A stretch of 64,000 bases of DNA from Rhizobium lentis (GCF_014200175.1 NZ_JACHBD010000010.1:124001-188000), one strand, 5' to 3'; shown: positions 19,578 through 27,947, counted from the first letter of the stretch. Numbers and translations: made by a program. Notes: generated from the sequence alone by a model not told the origin.

Positions 19578-21308
19578 ATGAGTGCCGGCTTCGAAAAGGC
19601 GGACACGTCATCGGAAGTCGACGGGACTCCCGCCGAGGCCGATCTGCAGACGGCGCTTTTCGATGTCGTATGCGACGGTCTTTCGGCAGCGTTCATCATC
19701 TACGACAAGAACGATCACCTGATCTTCGCAAGCCGCCAGATCCTCGAATTCTTCCCGCTGCCGGCCGAGATGCTGAAGCCGGGCACACGGCTGCGCGATT
19801 TCCTGGGCGCGATCTACGATACCGGCGTTCGTCAGCAATATGATGTCAGGCAGGGCGGCTCGCTCAGCCGCGAGGACTGGCTGTCGCAGAAGATTGCCTC
19901 GCATTGGCGCGAGCGCTTCGATGCGGTCGAGCGTCATGGCGCCGACAGCTGGGTCCGCTTCGTCAAGCGCAGGCTGCCGGGCGGTTACGGCGTCACCATC
20001 GTCTCGGACATTTCCGAAGACAAGAAGCGCGAGGAGCAGTGGCGCTCGGATCTGGAACGGGTGCAGCTCACCGAGGATATTCTCGACAATCTGCCGTTTC
20101 CGCTTTTCGTCAAGGACCGCAATCTTACCTATGTCGCGGTCAATCTCGCCTTCTGCGAGAAGTACCAGACCACCGCCGACGAGGTGCTCGGACGCAAGAG
20201 CGGCGATCTTTTTTCGCCCGAGATCGCCAAACGCTTCGAAGAAAGCGACCGTCACGTGCTGGAAACCGGCGAGATGTCGATCTCCCGCCAGCGACAGATC
20301 TCCCGAGACGGCATCGAGCGTGACATCGTCAGCCGCAAGCACCGTATCGGCAAGCCCGGTCGCTATTTCCTGGTGTCGACGACGCAGGACCTGCCGCGCG
20401 ACGGCGCTGATCTCGAGGAGTTCGACCGCGCCTCGGCGATGACCACATCCGCCAACCAGAGCTATCGCCGCGCCTATGTGCCGGTGCCGAGCGCGGTGGA
20501 GCGTCGCGAGCCGGCGGCGATGGAAGCGATCGTTCCGGAGAATTTCTCCGGCCGCAAGATCCTTGTCGTCACCGCCGACCTCGCCGCCGAGGCCGCGGCC
20601 TTGCGCACGCTGTCGAAATACGGTTTCGAATCCTGTTCGGTGCGCGGCGAGGACGAGGAGGAGCGCTTCCTGGAAATCGCCACCTCCTCCGGCATCTCGC
20701 TCGATCTCTTGATCATCGACAATCAGATGGGCATGCGCTGCCTCGAGCTCTCCGAGCAATACGGCATACCGGCGCTCGTCATGGACGGCTTCCAGATCGC
20801 CAACGAACTCACCTTCCAGATCGCCCGCCATTTCAATCGCAACAGCCGCAACGACGGCGCCGGCACGGATGCCGATTGGGAAATCAGCATCTCCGATGAC
20901 ATGGTCGGCCTGCAGGTTCTCGTCGCCGAAGACAATGATATCAACCAGATCGTCTTCACACAGATCCTCGAGGGACTCGGTTATCGCCATATGATCGCTG
21001 CGACTGGCGACGAGGTCGTGCGCCTCTGGGCCGAACACAGGCCGCAGGTGGTGCTGATGGATATTTCCCTGCCGGGCTTCAACGGCTTCGAAGCCGCGCG
21101 CCTGATCCGGCAGATGGAGGAAGTCGGGGCCGCAGCTCGCACCCCGATCATCGGCGTGCTTACCCAGGCCTTCGAGCGCGATCGAGCCGAATGCGTCAAA
21201 TCGGGTATGGACGATGTCATCATGAAACCCGTCAGCCCCGACATGCTCGAGGCGATATTTCAGAAATATCTGGTGGAAGAGGGCGCCCGGGTTCGAACGA
21301 GCGCGTGA
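19578..21308 (+). CDS. PAS-PAS-REC-REC response regulator without kinase or output domain
   Basis: 576 residues from ATG 19578. A PAS-type domain covers about 25-140 and a second about 165-290 (LDNLPFPLFVKDRNLTYVAVN). A degenerate receiver follows at about 320-425: it keeps LLIIDNQMG but has lost the acidic pair. The C-terminal receiver (about 447-565) looks active, with VAEDNDINQ, phospho-acceptor VLMDISLPGFNG near residue 494 and MKPVSP near 550. No histidine-kinase, ATPase, GGDEF or DNA-binding domain is present, so it is likely a sensor/phospho-relay scaffold. The GGDEF/EAL gene follows after 164 bases on the same strand. Confidence 0.85.
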   Translation: MSAGFEKADTSSEVDGTPAEADLQTALFDVVCDGLSAAFIIYDKNDHLIFASRQILEFFPLPAEMLKPGTRLRDFLGAIYDTGVRQQYDVRQGGSLSREDWLSQKIASHWRERFDAVERHGADSWVRFVKRRLPGGYGVTIVSDISEDKKREEQWRSDLERVQLTEDILDNLPFPLFVKDRNLTYVAVNLAFCEKYQTTADEVLGRKSGDLFSPEIAKRFEESDRHVLETGEMSISRQRQISRDGIERDIVSRKHRIGKPGRYFLVSTTQDLPRDGADLEEFDRASAMTTSANQSYRRAYVPVPSAVERREPAAMEAIVPENFSGRKILVVTADLAAEAAALRTLSKYGFESCSVRGEDEEERFLEIATSSGISLDLLIIDNQMGMRCLELSEQYGIPALVMDGFQIANELTFQIARHFNRNSRNDGAGTDADWEISISDDMVGLQVLVAEDNDINQIVFTQILEGLGYRHMIAATGDEVVRLWAEHRPQVVLMDISLPGFNGFEAARLIRQMEEVGAAARTPIIGVLTQAFERDRAECVKSGMDDVIMKPVSPDMLEAIFQKYLVEEGARVRTSA

Positions 21309-21320
21309 TACTGAAATATG

Positions 21321-21378
21321 GCCGTCTCCTCATGACGGCATCCTGGTCTCGCCGATAGCGTCAGCTCCTAAATTTAGG
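21321..21378. other. Short hairpin and 12-bp palindrome between the PAS-REC and GGDEF/EAL genes
   Basis: GCCGTC at 21321-21326 pairs with GACGGC at 21334-21339 just after the PAS-REC stop, with no T-run behind it. CCTAAATTTAGG at 21367-21378 is a perfect palindrome 95 bases before the GGDEF/EAL start and could be a regulator site. Both are only sequence observations. Confidence 0.35.
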
Positions 21379-21472
21379 GCGAATCGGGCTGTCCGAGCAG
21401 CTGATTTACTAGCGAATTGTTAAGAAATGCCGGTCATTCTTTGCTCGGCTGCGGAGGAAAGCTCGGGTTTGC

Positions 21473-22837
21473 ATGAAGAAATCGGCGGACATGGCTTCCT
21501 TGACCGTGAGTCACAATGAGCTTCAGGCGATGGCCTATACCGATCCGCTGACCGGATTGGGGAACCGCAATCGCATGCGCGAAAAGGTCCTGCAGATTTC
21601 TGCCGAGCGCGCCAGCGATCCGGCTCCCTTCACCATCGGCATTGCCAATCTCGACAGCTTCAAGCCGATCAACGATCTTTTCGGCTCGTCGGCCGGCGAT
21701 GAAATCCTCTGCCAAGTCGCCCATCGCCTCAAGGCCTGTATTCCGGACGGCGCGCTGGTCACCCGTCACGACGGCGACGAATTCGCTTTTGTGCTGCCGT
21801 TGATTTTCGAACGGGCGAGCGCGGAGAAATTCGGCCAGATGATCCGCGAGGTGCTGTCGGCGCCTTATGATCTCGGCGATCGCAACGTCCGTCTCTCCGC
21901 CTCCTTCGGCTTTGCCATCTATCCTTTTGCCGGAGAGGACTGCGAGGAGCTGCTGAAGAGCGCCGAAACGGCGCTCTATCGGTCCAAGCGCCGCGGCCGC
22001 GGCCAGATCACCGTCTATTCGCGCGAGATCGCCCAGGAGATGAAGCGCGCCACGCAGCTGGAGCAGGCGCTGAGAAACGCCATCATATCGGACGCGATCG
22101 ATGTGCATTTCCAGCCGATCGTCTCGCTATCAAACAATCAGGTCGTCGGCTTCGAGGCGCTGGCGCGCTGGAACGATCCCGATCTCGGCTTCGTTTCGCC
22201 CGGCGTCTTCGTGCCGCTCGCCGAAGAGCGCGGTTTCATTGACGCCCTGTCGGAAACGCTGCTGCGCAAGGCCGCGGAAGCGGCGCTCTCCTGGCCGCGC
22301 GAACTGTTCCTGTCGTTCAATCTTTCTTCGGCGCAGCTGATGGATCCCGGCACGAGCGGCAGCATCCTGTCGATCCTCGGCCGGGTCGGCTTCGATCCGC
22401 ATCGTCTGGAATTGGAGATCACCGAGACGGCGGTGATGGGTTCGGCCGACACCGCCCACCGCATCATCGCCGATCTGCGCGCCGCCGGCGTGCGCATCTC
22501 GCTCGACGATTTCGGCACCGGCCAGTCGAGCCTCGGGCGCCTGCGCGACTTCATCTTCGACAAGATCAAGATCGACCGCGCCTTCGTCTCGCGCATCAAT
22601 TCCGACCGCGCCTCCGAACACATCATCAAGGCGATCCTTGCCATGTGCGACGGCCTGGAACTGGAAGTCGTGGCCGAGGGAATCGAGGATTACGCCGAGG
22701 CGGTGAAACTGCGCACACTCGGCTGCGGCATGGGCCAGGGCTATCATTTCGGCCGCCCGGCCGACGGCATCGCCACACTGCGTTTCCTGCACGAGAACTA
22801 CTACGATGCGGCGATGGCCGAGCGCGTCAGCGCATAA
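21473..22837 (+). CDS. GGDEF-EAL protein, cyclic-di-GMP turnover
   Basis: 454 residues, soluble, no input domain. The diguanylate cyclase domain spans about 20-180; its active-site loop reads RHDGDEF, so the first Gly of GGDEF is Asp, which probably weakens or abolishes synthesis. The EAL phosphodiesterase domain (about 195-440) has FEALARW near 226, ETAVMGS, DDFGTGQSS near 344 and VVAEGIED, all catalytic positions kept. A c-di-GMP phosphodiesterase is the likeliest activity. GGAGGA lies upstream of ATG 21473; ATG 21491 is an alternative. Probably functionally tied to the PAS-REC gene upstream. Confidence 0.92.
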   Translation: MKKSADMASLTVSHNELQAMAYTDPLTGLGNRNRMREKVLQISAERASDPAPFTIGIANLDSFKPINDLFGSSAGDEILCQVAHRLKACIPDGALVTRHDGDEFAFVLPLIFERASAEKFGQMIREVLSAPYDLGDRNVRLSASFGFAIYPFAGEDCEELLKSAETALYRSKRRGRGQITVYSREIAQEMKRATQLEQALRNAIISDAIDVHFQPIVSLSNNQVVGFEALARWNDPDLGFVSPGVFVPLAEERGFIDALSETLLRKAAEAALSWPRELFLSFNLSSAQLMDPGTSGSILSILGRVGFDPHRLELEITETAVMGSADTAHRIIADLRAAGVRISLDDFGTGQSSLGRLRDFIFDKIKIDRAFVSRINSDRASEHIIKAILAMCDGLELEVVAEGIEDYAEAVKLRTLGCGMGQGYHFGRPADGIATLRFLHENYYDAAMAERVSA

Positions 22838-22838
22838 G

Positions 22839-22916
22839 CAATTCCAGCAAAAGTGCACAGCGGTTTTGCGTCCGGAATTGCGTAGAGCAGGCAAGCCCAA
22901 TTCCAGCAAAAGTGCA
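22839..22916. repeat. Palindromic intergenic repeat, one full and one partial copy
   Basis: CAATTCCAGCAAAAGTGCA occurs at 22839-22857 and again at 22898-22916. In the first copy CAATTCC pairs with GGAATTG at 22874-22880 and GCAAAA (22847-22852) with TTTTGC (22864-22869), giving an interrupted hairpin. Sequences of this type are common between genes in rhizobial chromosomes; I take the family from memory. Confidence 0.6.
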
Positions 22917-22919
22917 ACG

Positions 22920-22944
22920 GTTTCGCTTTGCCATCAAGCGAAAC
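22920..22944 (+). terminator. Hairpin after the GGDEF/EAL gene
   Basis: GTTTCGCTT at 22920-22928 pairs perfectly with AAGCGAAAC at 22936-22944, with a 7-base loop. It lies about 80 bases after the stop codon. There is no clear T-run, so termination is plausible rather than proven. Confidence 0.4.
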
Positions 22945-22951
22945 AGAAATA

Positions 22952-22979
22952 GCGATGGCGCCCCTAGGAGCGCCATCGC
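22952..22979. terminator. 10-bp hairpin between convergent genes
   Basis: GCGATGGCGC at 22952-22961 and GCGCCATCGC at 22970-22979 are exact reverse complements around an 8-base loop that contains CCTAGG. It lies 25 bases beyond the stop of the PRC-barrel gene; on the minus strand the stem is followed by TATTTCTGTTT, so it suits that gene best. Confidence 0.5.
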
Positions 22980-23003
22980 CTACGCTATACTACCGCGCGT
23001 GGT

Positions 23004-23609
23004 TTACTTAGGCGTGGTCGAGCCGGTTGCCGTCGTATCGGTACCGGTTGCGGCCGGGGCCTTTTCTGCGGCCTGCATTGCCAGCGTCTTGAATTCAGGC
23101 GCGGCCTTCAGCGATTCGGCCGTTTCGGTGGTCGTCAGCTTGAGGCTGCCGTCCTGGGTGTTCTGGGCGACCGTGATCTTTTCCATCGGAACGGCAACAT
23201 CCTTTTCGCCAATGCCAAGGAAGCCGCCGACGCCGACGATCGCGGCAATGATGCCGCCGTCCTTCTTCAGAATCAGGTCGTTGATGCTGCCGATGCTTTC
23301 GTTGTTGGCGTTATAGACCGACTGGCCGATATAGGTGTTGGCGCTGATCTGGTCCGGAGCCTGCTCCGTCAAATAAGTGCCCTGAGCCATATCGGTGCTC
23401 GGGGTTGCGGCCGGAGCCTGTGCGGCATCGCCTGCCGGTTTGGTGACATCAGGAGTGACCGGTTTCGGCGCTGCCGGATCAGCAGGCGCTGCCTGGGTTG
23501 GAGCAGCGGGATCCGCAGGCTGCGGCGCGGTCTGCGAGAATGCCGCTGGTGCGAAAGCCGTGGCAAACAGCGCGCCAGCGGCAACGGTCGTCAAAAGTTT
23601 GCGTGTCAT
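23004..23609 (-). CDS. Exported PRC-barrel domain protein
   Basis: 201 residues. A signal peptide (KLLTTVAAGALFATAFAPAAFS, cleaved near residue 25) is followed by a Pro/Ala-rich spacer of about 50 residues. The PRC-barrel occupies about 85-150 (IGQSVYNANNESIGSINDLIL, AAIVGVGGFLGIGEKDVAVP). A short polar tail ends the protein. Periplasmic PRC-barrel proteins are frequent in rhizobia and often stress-linked, but no function is shown here. It converges on the GGDEF/EAL gene and has a 217-base upstream region. Confidence 0.88.
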   Translation of the reverse strand: MTRKLLTTVAAGALFATAFAPAAFSQTAPQPADPAAPTQAAPADPAAPKPVTPDVTKPAGDAAQAPAATPSTDMAQGTYLTEQAPDQISANTYIGQSVYNANNESIGSINDLILKKDGGIIAAIVGVGGFLGIGEKDVAVPMEKITVAQNTQDGSLKLTTTETAESLKAAPEFKTLAMQAAEKAPAATGTDTTATGSTTPK

Positions 23610-23625
23610 TTCGAACCTACTTTCA

Positions 23626-23683
23626 TTTCCCTAGAGTGAGCGCGACCCGGCAATGATCCTTGCCACGCCGGTTCCTAGGGAAA
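23626..23683. promoter_or_regulatory. Inverted repeat upstream of the PRC-barrel gene
   Basis: TTTCCCTAG at 23626-23634 pairs with CTAGGGAAA at 23675-23683, flanking a smaller GGCAA/TTGCC hairpin. It sits 17-75 bases upstream of the PRC-barrel start, where a 5' UTR structure or a regulator-binding pair could act. No known operator was recognised. Confidence 0.4.
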
Positions 23684-23772
23684 ATGAGTGGTGCGCCGAT
23701 TGGTTCCGGTTGAAAACACGGAAAATTTCTCGATTTTCACGGAACTTTTATCCACGGATGGCGGCTGAAACG

Positions 23773-23798
23773 AAAAAGCGCCCCCCTTTCGGGGGCGC
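23773..23798 (-). terminator. Rho-independent terminator of the galactonate operon
   Basis: GCGCCCCC at 23778-23785 pairs with GGGGGCGC at 23791-23798 with a 5-base loop. Read on the minus strand it is followed by TTTTT (complement of 23773-23777). It lies 29 bases beyond the stop of the lactonase gene, the last gene of the minus-strand operon. Confidence 0.85.
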
Positions 23799-23826
23799 CT
23801 CGAATTGTGGTCCCAAGGCGCCGTCT

Positions 23827-24714
23827 TCAGATGACGTAGACGGGATCGAACACACCCTTGACCTCGATGCCGAGTTCGAGCAGCGCGCCGGCCGAGGGCT
23901 GGGCCGAACGGGCGTCCTCGTCGAGCCCTTCCCAGGCTGTCGTCACCGCCAGCCGGTCGGCATTGACGCCGATGAAGGCCGGGCAGGAGGGTTGGACGGC
24001 GGGAACCTTGTAGCGCGAGATGCGCAGCCCATCGGGATTGTAACGATCGACGACGCCGGCGCCCCAGCGGGCATTCCAGATATAGCCGTCGGCATCGACC
24101 ACCGAGCCGTCGATGTCGCCGGGCTCGTTCATGCTGTCGACGAGCACGATCGGCTCGCCCGCCGGCAGGCCGGTGTGCGGATCGACCATGACGCGCATCA
24201 GCCGGTTGATGCGGGAATCCGTGTAGTAGCCGATCGCGCCGTCGGGCGAGAAGCAGATCGAATTCGGGATGCTGATGCCATTGAAGATCTTCGTCACCTT
24301 GCCGCCAGCGACATGATAGATGGCGCCGGCCTGGTTTTCCGCCCGCTTGCTCATCGTCCCGATCCAGAGTGCGCCGGAGGGATGGGTGCGGCCGTCATTG
24401 GAGCGGTTTTCCGGCCTGTCGTTTTCGAGAGCGGCGTAGAAGGTGAGGTTGCCGCTTGCGAGATCGCGCACGAAAAGCCCTTCTTCGGTCGCGATCAGCT
24501 GCCGTCCGGCGTCGATGCGGGCGAGCACGCTTGCCATCACCGGCAGCGGGTGGACCTTTTTTTCCCCCGTCGCCAGTCTGAGTTCGTGCAACTCCTTGCC
24601 GAGGATGTTGAACCACCAGACCGTATTGCTGTCCGGATCATAGGTCGGCCCTTCGCCAAGGACGGAATTGGTGTTGCAAAGGGTCTTGCCTTCGAACTCG
24701 TAGATGTCGGTCAT
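23827..24714 (-). CDS. SMP-30/gluconolactonase-family lactonase (galactonolactonase-like)
   Basis: 295 residues, full length for the six-bladed SMP-30 beta-propeller. SVLGEGPTYD near residue 17 supplies the metal-binding Glu; NDGRTHPSGALWIGTM, ISIPNSICFSPDG and DIDGSVVDADGYIWNARWG follow in family order. Its place after dgoA and dgoK suggests that it opens D-galactono-lactone (or a related aldonolactone) to the acid. Last gene of the operon, 4 bases after dgoA. Which sugar lactone it prefers cannot be told from sequence. Confidence 0.88.
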   Translation of the reverse strand: MTDIYEFEGKTLCNTNSVLGEGPTYDPDSNTVWWFNILGKELHELRLATGEKKVHPLPVMASVLARIDAGRQLIATEEGLFVRDLASGNLTFYAALENDRPENRSNDGRTHPSGALWIGTMSKRAENQAGAIYHVAGGKVTKIFNGISIPNSICFSPDGAIGYYTDSRINRLMRVMVDPHTGLPAGEPIVLVDSMNEPGDIDGSVVDADGYIWNARWGAGVVDRYNPDGLRISRYKVPAVQPSCPAFIGVNADRLAVTTAWEGLDEDARSAQPSAGALLELGIEVKGVFDPVYVI

Positions 24715-24718
24715 ACCT

Positions 24719-25351
24719 TCACGCTCCTATGGCTGCATCATAGGCGTAAATGGTCGTCTTGGCACGCTCGGCAACCTCTGCCGCGCTCATTCCCGGCTTG
24801 TAGAGGCTGGTGCCGAGGCCGAAGGCGAAGATGCCGGCCTTGGTGTAATCGGCGAAATTCTTGTCCGATACGCCGCCGACGGCGGCAATCGTCAGTTCCG
24901 GCGGCAAGATCGCGCGGATCGCCGTGATCCCGGAGGGACCGAGCACGCTCGCCGGAAAGAATTTGAGCCCGGTGGCGCCTGCCCGCGCTGCGGCCAGTGC
25001 CTCGGTCGGCGTGAAGACGCCCGGCATCGTCACCATGCCGTATCGGCGCGCCCGGATGATCACCTCGGGTTCGACATTCGGCGTCACCAGCAGCTTGCCG
25101 CCGGCCGAATTCAGGCTGTCGACCGCCTCGACCGTCAGCACCGTGCCGGCGCCGATCAGCACCTCAGGCGGCGCCATCTTGGCGGCGATCTCGATGGATT
25201 TGAACGGCTCCGGCGAGTTCAGCGGAATCTCGATCGCCGTCAGGCCGTTGTCGATCAGCGCGCCGACGACGCTTTCGGTCTCGTCCGGCCGGATGCCGCG
25301 CAGGATGGCAATCAGCGGGCGCTTCATATCGGGGAAGGGGATACGGTTCAT
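24719..25351 (-). CDS. dgoA: 2-dehydro-3-deoxy-6-phosphogalactonate aldolase
   Basis: Splits KDPGal to pyruvate and glyceraldehyde-3-phosphate. 210 residues from ATG 25351 (NRIPFPDMKRPLIAILRG); a longer frame upstream overlaps dgoK and reads as noise. AIEIPLN near residue 45 holds the catalytic Glu and GLKFFPAS near 130 the Schiff-base Lys; GAGTVLT and AVGGV are phosphate-loop segments. The class I KDPG/KDPGal fold alone does not separate the two substrates, but adjacency to a galactonokinase (13 bases) supports KDPGal. Confidence 0.9.
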   Translation of the reverse strand: MNRIPFPDMKRPLIAILRGIRPDETESVVGALIDNGLTAIEIPLNSPEPFKSIEIAAKMAPPEVLIGAGTVLTVEAVDSLNSAGGKLLVTPNVEPEVIIRARRYGMVTMPGVFTPTEALAAARAGATGLKFFPASVLGPSGITAIRAILPPELTIAAVGGVSDKNFADYTKAGIFAFGLGTSLYKPGMSAAEVAERAKTTIYAYDAAIGA

Positions 25352-25364
25352 CGTGTCAGCTTTC

Positions 25365-26279
25365 TCAATTCGGCCAGATGGCTTCGGCGGCGGCCGACAG
25401 CCCGCGGCGCACGGCGGCGTCCGCATCGATGGCGGTGAAGGCGAGGGAAAGGATTTTGAAGGCCTGTTCGTAGAGCGCCTGCAGGCGTCCGGAGGCGACG
25501 AGGATGATGCCTGAGTCGGTGGCATCCTGCAGCGCGCCGGCGATTTCGAGGCCGATCAGCGTGCCGGAGAGCCGGGCTTGCGCGGCAGCGGCGGAGATCC
25601 CGTGCAGCAACTGGCCGGAGCGAGCGGTAAACAGCAGGTTGGAGGCAAGAGCCGGGCGCGCGAAGGCGGCCGAGACCGCCGCCTCGAAGGCCGCCGCATC
25701 CGCCGGCTGCGCCTCGGCCCCGGCAACGGCATGCGCAAGGATCGTGTGTTTGCTGACCGCGTCGAAGAGTTCGCCGGTCATGAAGGTGGAAAAGCCGCTG
25801 ACCTTGCCGTCGCTGACATGCACCCATTTCGAATGCGTGCCGGGCATGCAGACCGCCTGGGCGCCGGCACTGGTGCTGCCGAGTGCGCCGAGAAGCTGGG
25901 TTTCCTCGCCGCGCATGACGTCGGGTGTCGCCGCCTGCCGCTGGGCAAGGCCCGGCAGAATGCGGATGTCGCGGCTTTCGCCGGGCACGGAGACCGCGCC
26001 GGTGAGGATGGCGGCAAGCGGCGCGGGCACGTCGACGTAACCGGCCTCGATCCAGCCCTGCCTGGCGCCGGCCATGCCGCAGACGATAACCGGCAGATTT
26101 TCCGGTGCCTCGACAGCGGCGAGATGGCTGGCAAGTACGGCGGAAAAGCCGGTTTTTGCCGCGCTCGTCATGCCTTCGCCGCTGCGGCGCTCGGCAAGGA
26201 CGCTGCCGTCCCGGCCGATGAGCCACAGCCGGAAGCTGCTGGTGCCCCAGTCCACCGCGACATAAGCGGGATTCGTCAT
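25365..26279 (-). CDS. dgoK: 2-dehydro-3-deoxygalactonokinase
   Basis: Phosphorylates 2-keto-3-deoxygalactonate at C6. 304 residues from ATG 26279. AVDWGTSSFRLWLI at the N-terminus is the phosphate-1 loop of the ASKHA-type DgoK family, GMAGARQGW and GEETQLLGAL follow, and MPGTHSKWV near residue 146 is characteristic. The start overlaps the stop of the dehydrogenase gene as TAATG, implying translational coupling. The aldolase gene follows after 13 bases. Confidence 0.93.
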   Translation of the reverse strand: MTNPAYVAVDWGTSSFRLWLIGRDGSVLAERRSGEGMTSAAKTGFSAVLASHLAAVEAPENLPVIVCGMAGARQGWIEAGYVDVPAPLAAILTGAVSVPGESRDIRILPGLAQRQAATPDVMRGEETQLLGALGSTSAGAQAVCMPGTHSKWVHVSDGKVSGFSTFMTGELFDAVSKHTILAHAVAGAEAQPADAAAFEAAVSAAFARPALASNLLFTARSGQLLHGISAAAAQARLSGTLIGLEIAGALQDATDSGIILVASGRLQALYEQAFKILSLAFTAIDADAAVRRGLSAAAEAIWPN

Positions 26280-27049
26280 TACAGAATGCCTCCATCGACA
26301 ATCAGGGACTGGGCGGTCATTCCAGCCGCGCAGTCGGATGCAAGAAACAGGCAGGGGCCGACAATCGCATCGGCTTTGAGCGCGACCTTTAGGCATTGCT
26401 GCTCGACTGAGCGGGCGATGCTCTCTTCGGTCAGCCAGAGCTGCATCTGCCGTTCGGTGACGACCATACCGGGCAGAATGCAGTTGACCCGGATATTCTC
26501 CGGGCCGAGCCTGCCGGCCATGCTCTTCGTCAATCCGACGACCGCAGCCTTCGCTGCCGCATAAGAGGGAAAACCGCCCATGTTGAGCTTGAAGGCGATC
26601 GACGACATATTGATGATCGCGCCGCCACCGGCGGACCGCATCGATGGCGCCACAGCCTGCGAGGCGAAAAACACATGCCGCAGGTTGACTGCCTGGTTGT
26701 TGTCCCAATAGGCCTCGGTGACCGCGTCGAATTCGTGGCGGTCGTCCCAGGCGGCATTATTGACGAGCACCCGGATCGGCCCGGAAGCGGCAACGACGGC
26801 ATCGACGGTGCGCCGGATCGCCGCGATGTCGCGCAAGTCGGCATGATAAAAGGAAACCGAATACGCCGTCTCACGCGACAGCCTCTCGGCAAGTGCGCGC
26901 CCGGCGGTCTCGGCAATGTCGATGAAGGACACCTTGGCGCCCTGGCGCGCGAAACCTTCGACGATCGCCGCGCCGATGCCCGATCCGCCGCCCGTCACGA
27001 GCACGGCTCGGTCTTTGAACTCCGGAAACTGGGCTGACGTCGCGGTCAT
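26279..27049 (-). CDS. Short-chain dehydrogenase/reductase, probable sugar (galactose) 1-dehydrogenase
   Basis: 256 residues, classical SDR. The cofactor loop TGGGSGIG is at about 19-26, NNAA near 92-95, the active Ser in INMSSIAF, and the YAAAK catalytic pair near 159-163. As the first gene of an operon with dgoK, dgoA and a lactonase it probably oxidises the aldose to the lactone. Galactose is inferred from the neighbours; arabinose or fucose dehydrogenases of the same family are alternatives. GGGAG lies 8 bases before the ATG at 27049. Confidence 0.85.
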   Translation of the reverse strand: MTATSAQFPEFKDRAVLVTGGGSGIGAAIVEGFARQGAKVSFIDIAETAGRALAERLSRETAYSVSFYHADLRDIAAIRRTVDAVVAASGPIRVLVNNAAWDDRHEFDAVTEAYWDNNQAVNLRHVFFASQAVAPSMRSAGGGAIINMSSIAFKLNMGGFPSYAAAKAAVVGLTKSMAGRLGPENIRVNCILPGMVVTERQMQLWLTEESIARSVEQQCLKVALKADAIVGPCLFLASDCAAGMTAQSLIVDGGIL

Positions 27050-27071
27050 CGTCTTCTCCCGAAGAGGTGTT

Positions 27072-27122
27072 GTTCCATTATTCGGAACTTAATTTGACTA
27101 TATGGAATTATCGAATTATGCT
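27072..27122. promoter_or_regulatory. Divergent promoter/operator region of the dgo operon and iclR gene
   Basis: GTTCC-N7-GGAAC at 27072-27088 is a perfect 5-bp inverted repeat about 25-40 bases upstream of the dehydrogenase start. TTGACT (27094-27099), 17 bases, and TATGCT (27117-27122) form a sigma-70-like promoter reading toward iclR. On the minus strand ATAATTC occurs twice in tandem next to it. IclR proteins usually bind such sites in divergent regions; which repeat is the operator is inference. Confidence 0.5.
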
Positions 27123-27149
27123 GCCCTTTCTGTCAAGGGCGATGAGACG

Positions 27150-27947
27150 ATGAATGCAGACGGCGACGGCATGGCGCAGGCACGCGAGACCGGCACACTC
27201 GGCAAGCTGATGGTCCTGCTCGATCTCGTCACCCATGCGGATGGGCCGCTGCGTTTTACCGATATCCTGTCGCTCGCCGGCCAGCCCCGCGGCACGCTGC
27301 ATCGCCAGCTCAGCCACCTGGTCGAGGAGGGGCTGCTCGAGCTCGACGGCGACGGCCGCTATGCGCCGGGCCTGCGCCTGCTCGATTTCGCCGCTCGCAG
27401 CTGGGCGCGCAACGAGTTCCGCCTGATCGCCGAACCGCATCTTGTCGATCTGCAGCAGGCGACCGGCGAGACCGTGCATCTGGGCGTTCTCAGGGGGCAG
27501 TCGATCATCTACCTCGACAAGGTCGAGGGCCGCCAGCCGGTGCGCATGTATTCGCAGATCGGCAATGCCTCGCCCTGTTACTGCACCGGCGTCGGCAAGG
27601 CCGCCCTTTCGCTGCTTCCGGCCGAAAGCCTGGTCGATCTCCTCGCCGGCGTGAATTTCACCCGCTTTACCGCCGCCACCCACGCAACCGCAGCAAGTCT
27701 GCTCGCTGAAATCCGTGAGATCGCCGATCAGGGCTATGCGTTCGACCGTGAGGAGCACGAGGCCGGCATCCGTTGCGTCGCCGCGCCCATCTGGTCGGAA
27801 GATCGGACTTTTCTCGGCGGCGTCTCGATCACCGGCCCGGCCTACCGCCTGTCGATGGAACTTCTCGCCCAATGGGTCGTTCCGGTTCAGCGGGCAGCCG
27901 AAAGGATCATGGAAGGCATGCGTATCCGCCTCGGCCCCCGTCGCTAG
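27150..27947 (+). CDS. IclR-family transcriptional regulator
   Basis: 265 residues from ATG 27150; an ATG at 27102 is in frame but lies inside the likely promoter. The N-terminal winged helix-turn-helix covers about 15-75 (LKFTDI-like segment LRFTDILSLAGQPRGTLHRQL) and the IclR effector-binding domain about 85-260, with GETVHLGVL, YCTGVGKAALS and AGIRCVAAPIW typical of the family. It is divergent from the galactonate operon with about 100 bases between, so it most likely represses that operon, with a pathway intermediate as effector. Confidence 0.92.
   Translation: MNADGDGMAQARETGTLGKLMVLLDLVTHADGPLRFTDILSLAGQPRGTLHRQLSHLVEEGLLELDGDGRYAPGLRLLDFAARSWARNEFRLIAEPHLVDLQQATGETVHLGVLRGQSIIYLDKVEGRQPVRMYSQIGNASPCYCTGVGKAALSLLPAESLVDLLAGVNFTRFTAATHATAASLLAEIREIADQGYAFDREEHEAGIRCVAAPIWSEDRTFLGGVSITGPAYRLSMELLAQWVVPVQRAAERIMEGMRIRLGPRR

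Noticed and set aside
23683-23707. GGAAC-N16-CATT upstream of the PRC-barrel gene as an EcfG (RpoE2) promoter
   Set aside because: The -35 part is good, but the -10 should be CGTT; one mismatch in four and no second support.
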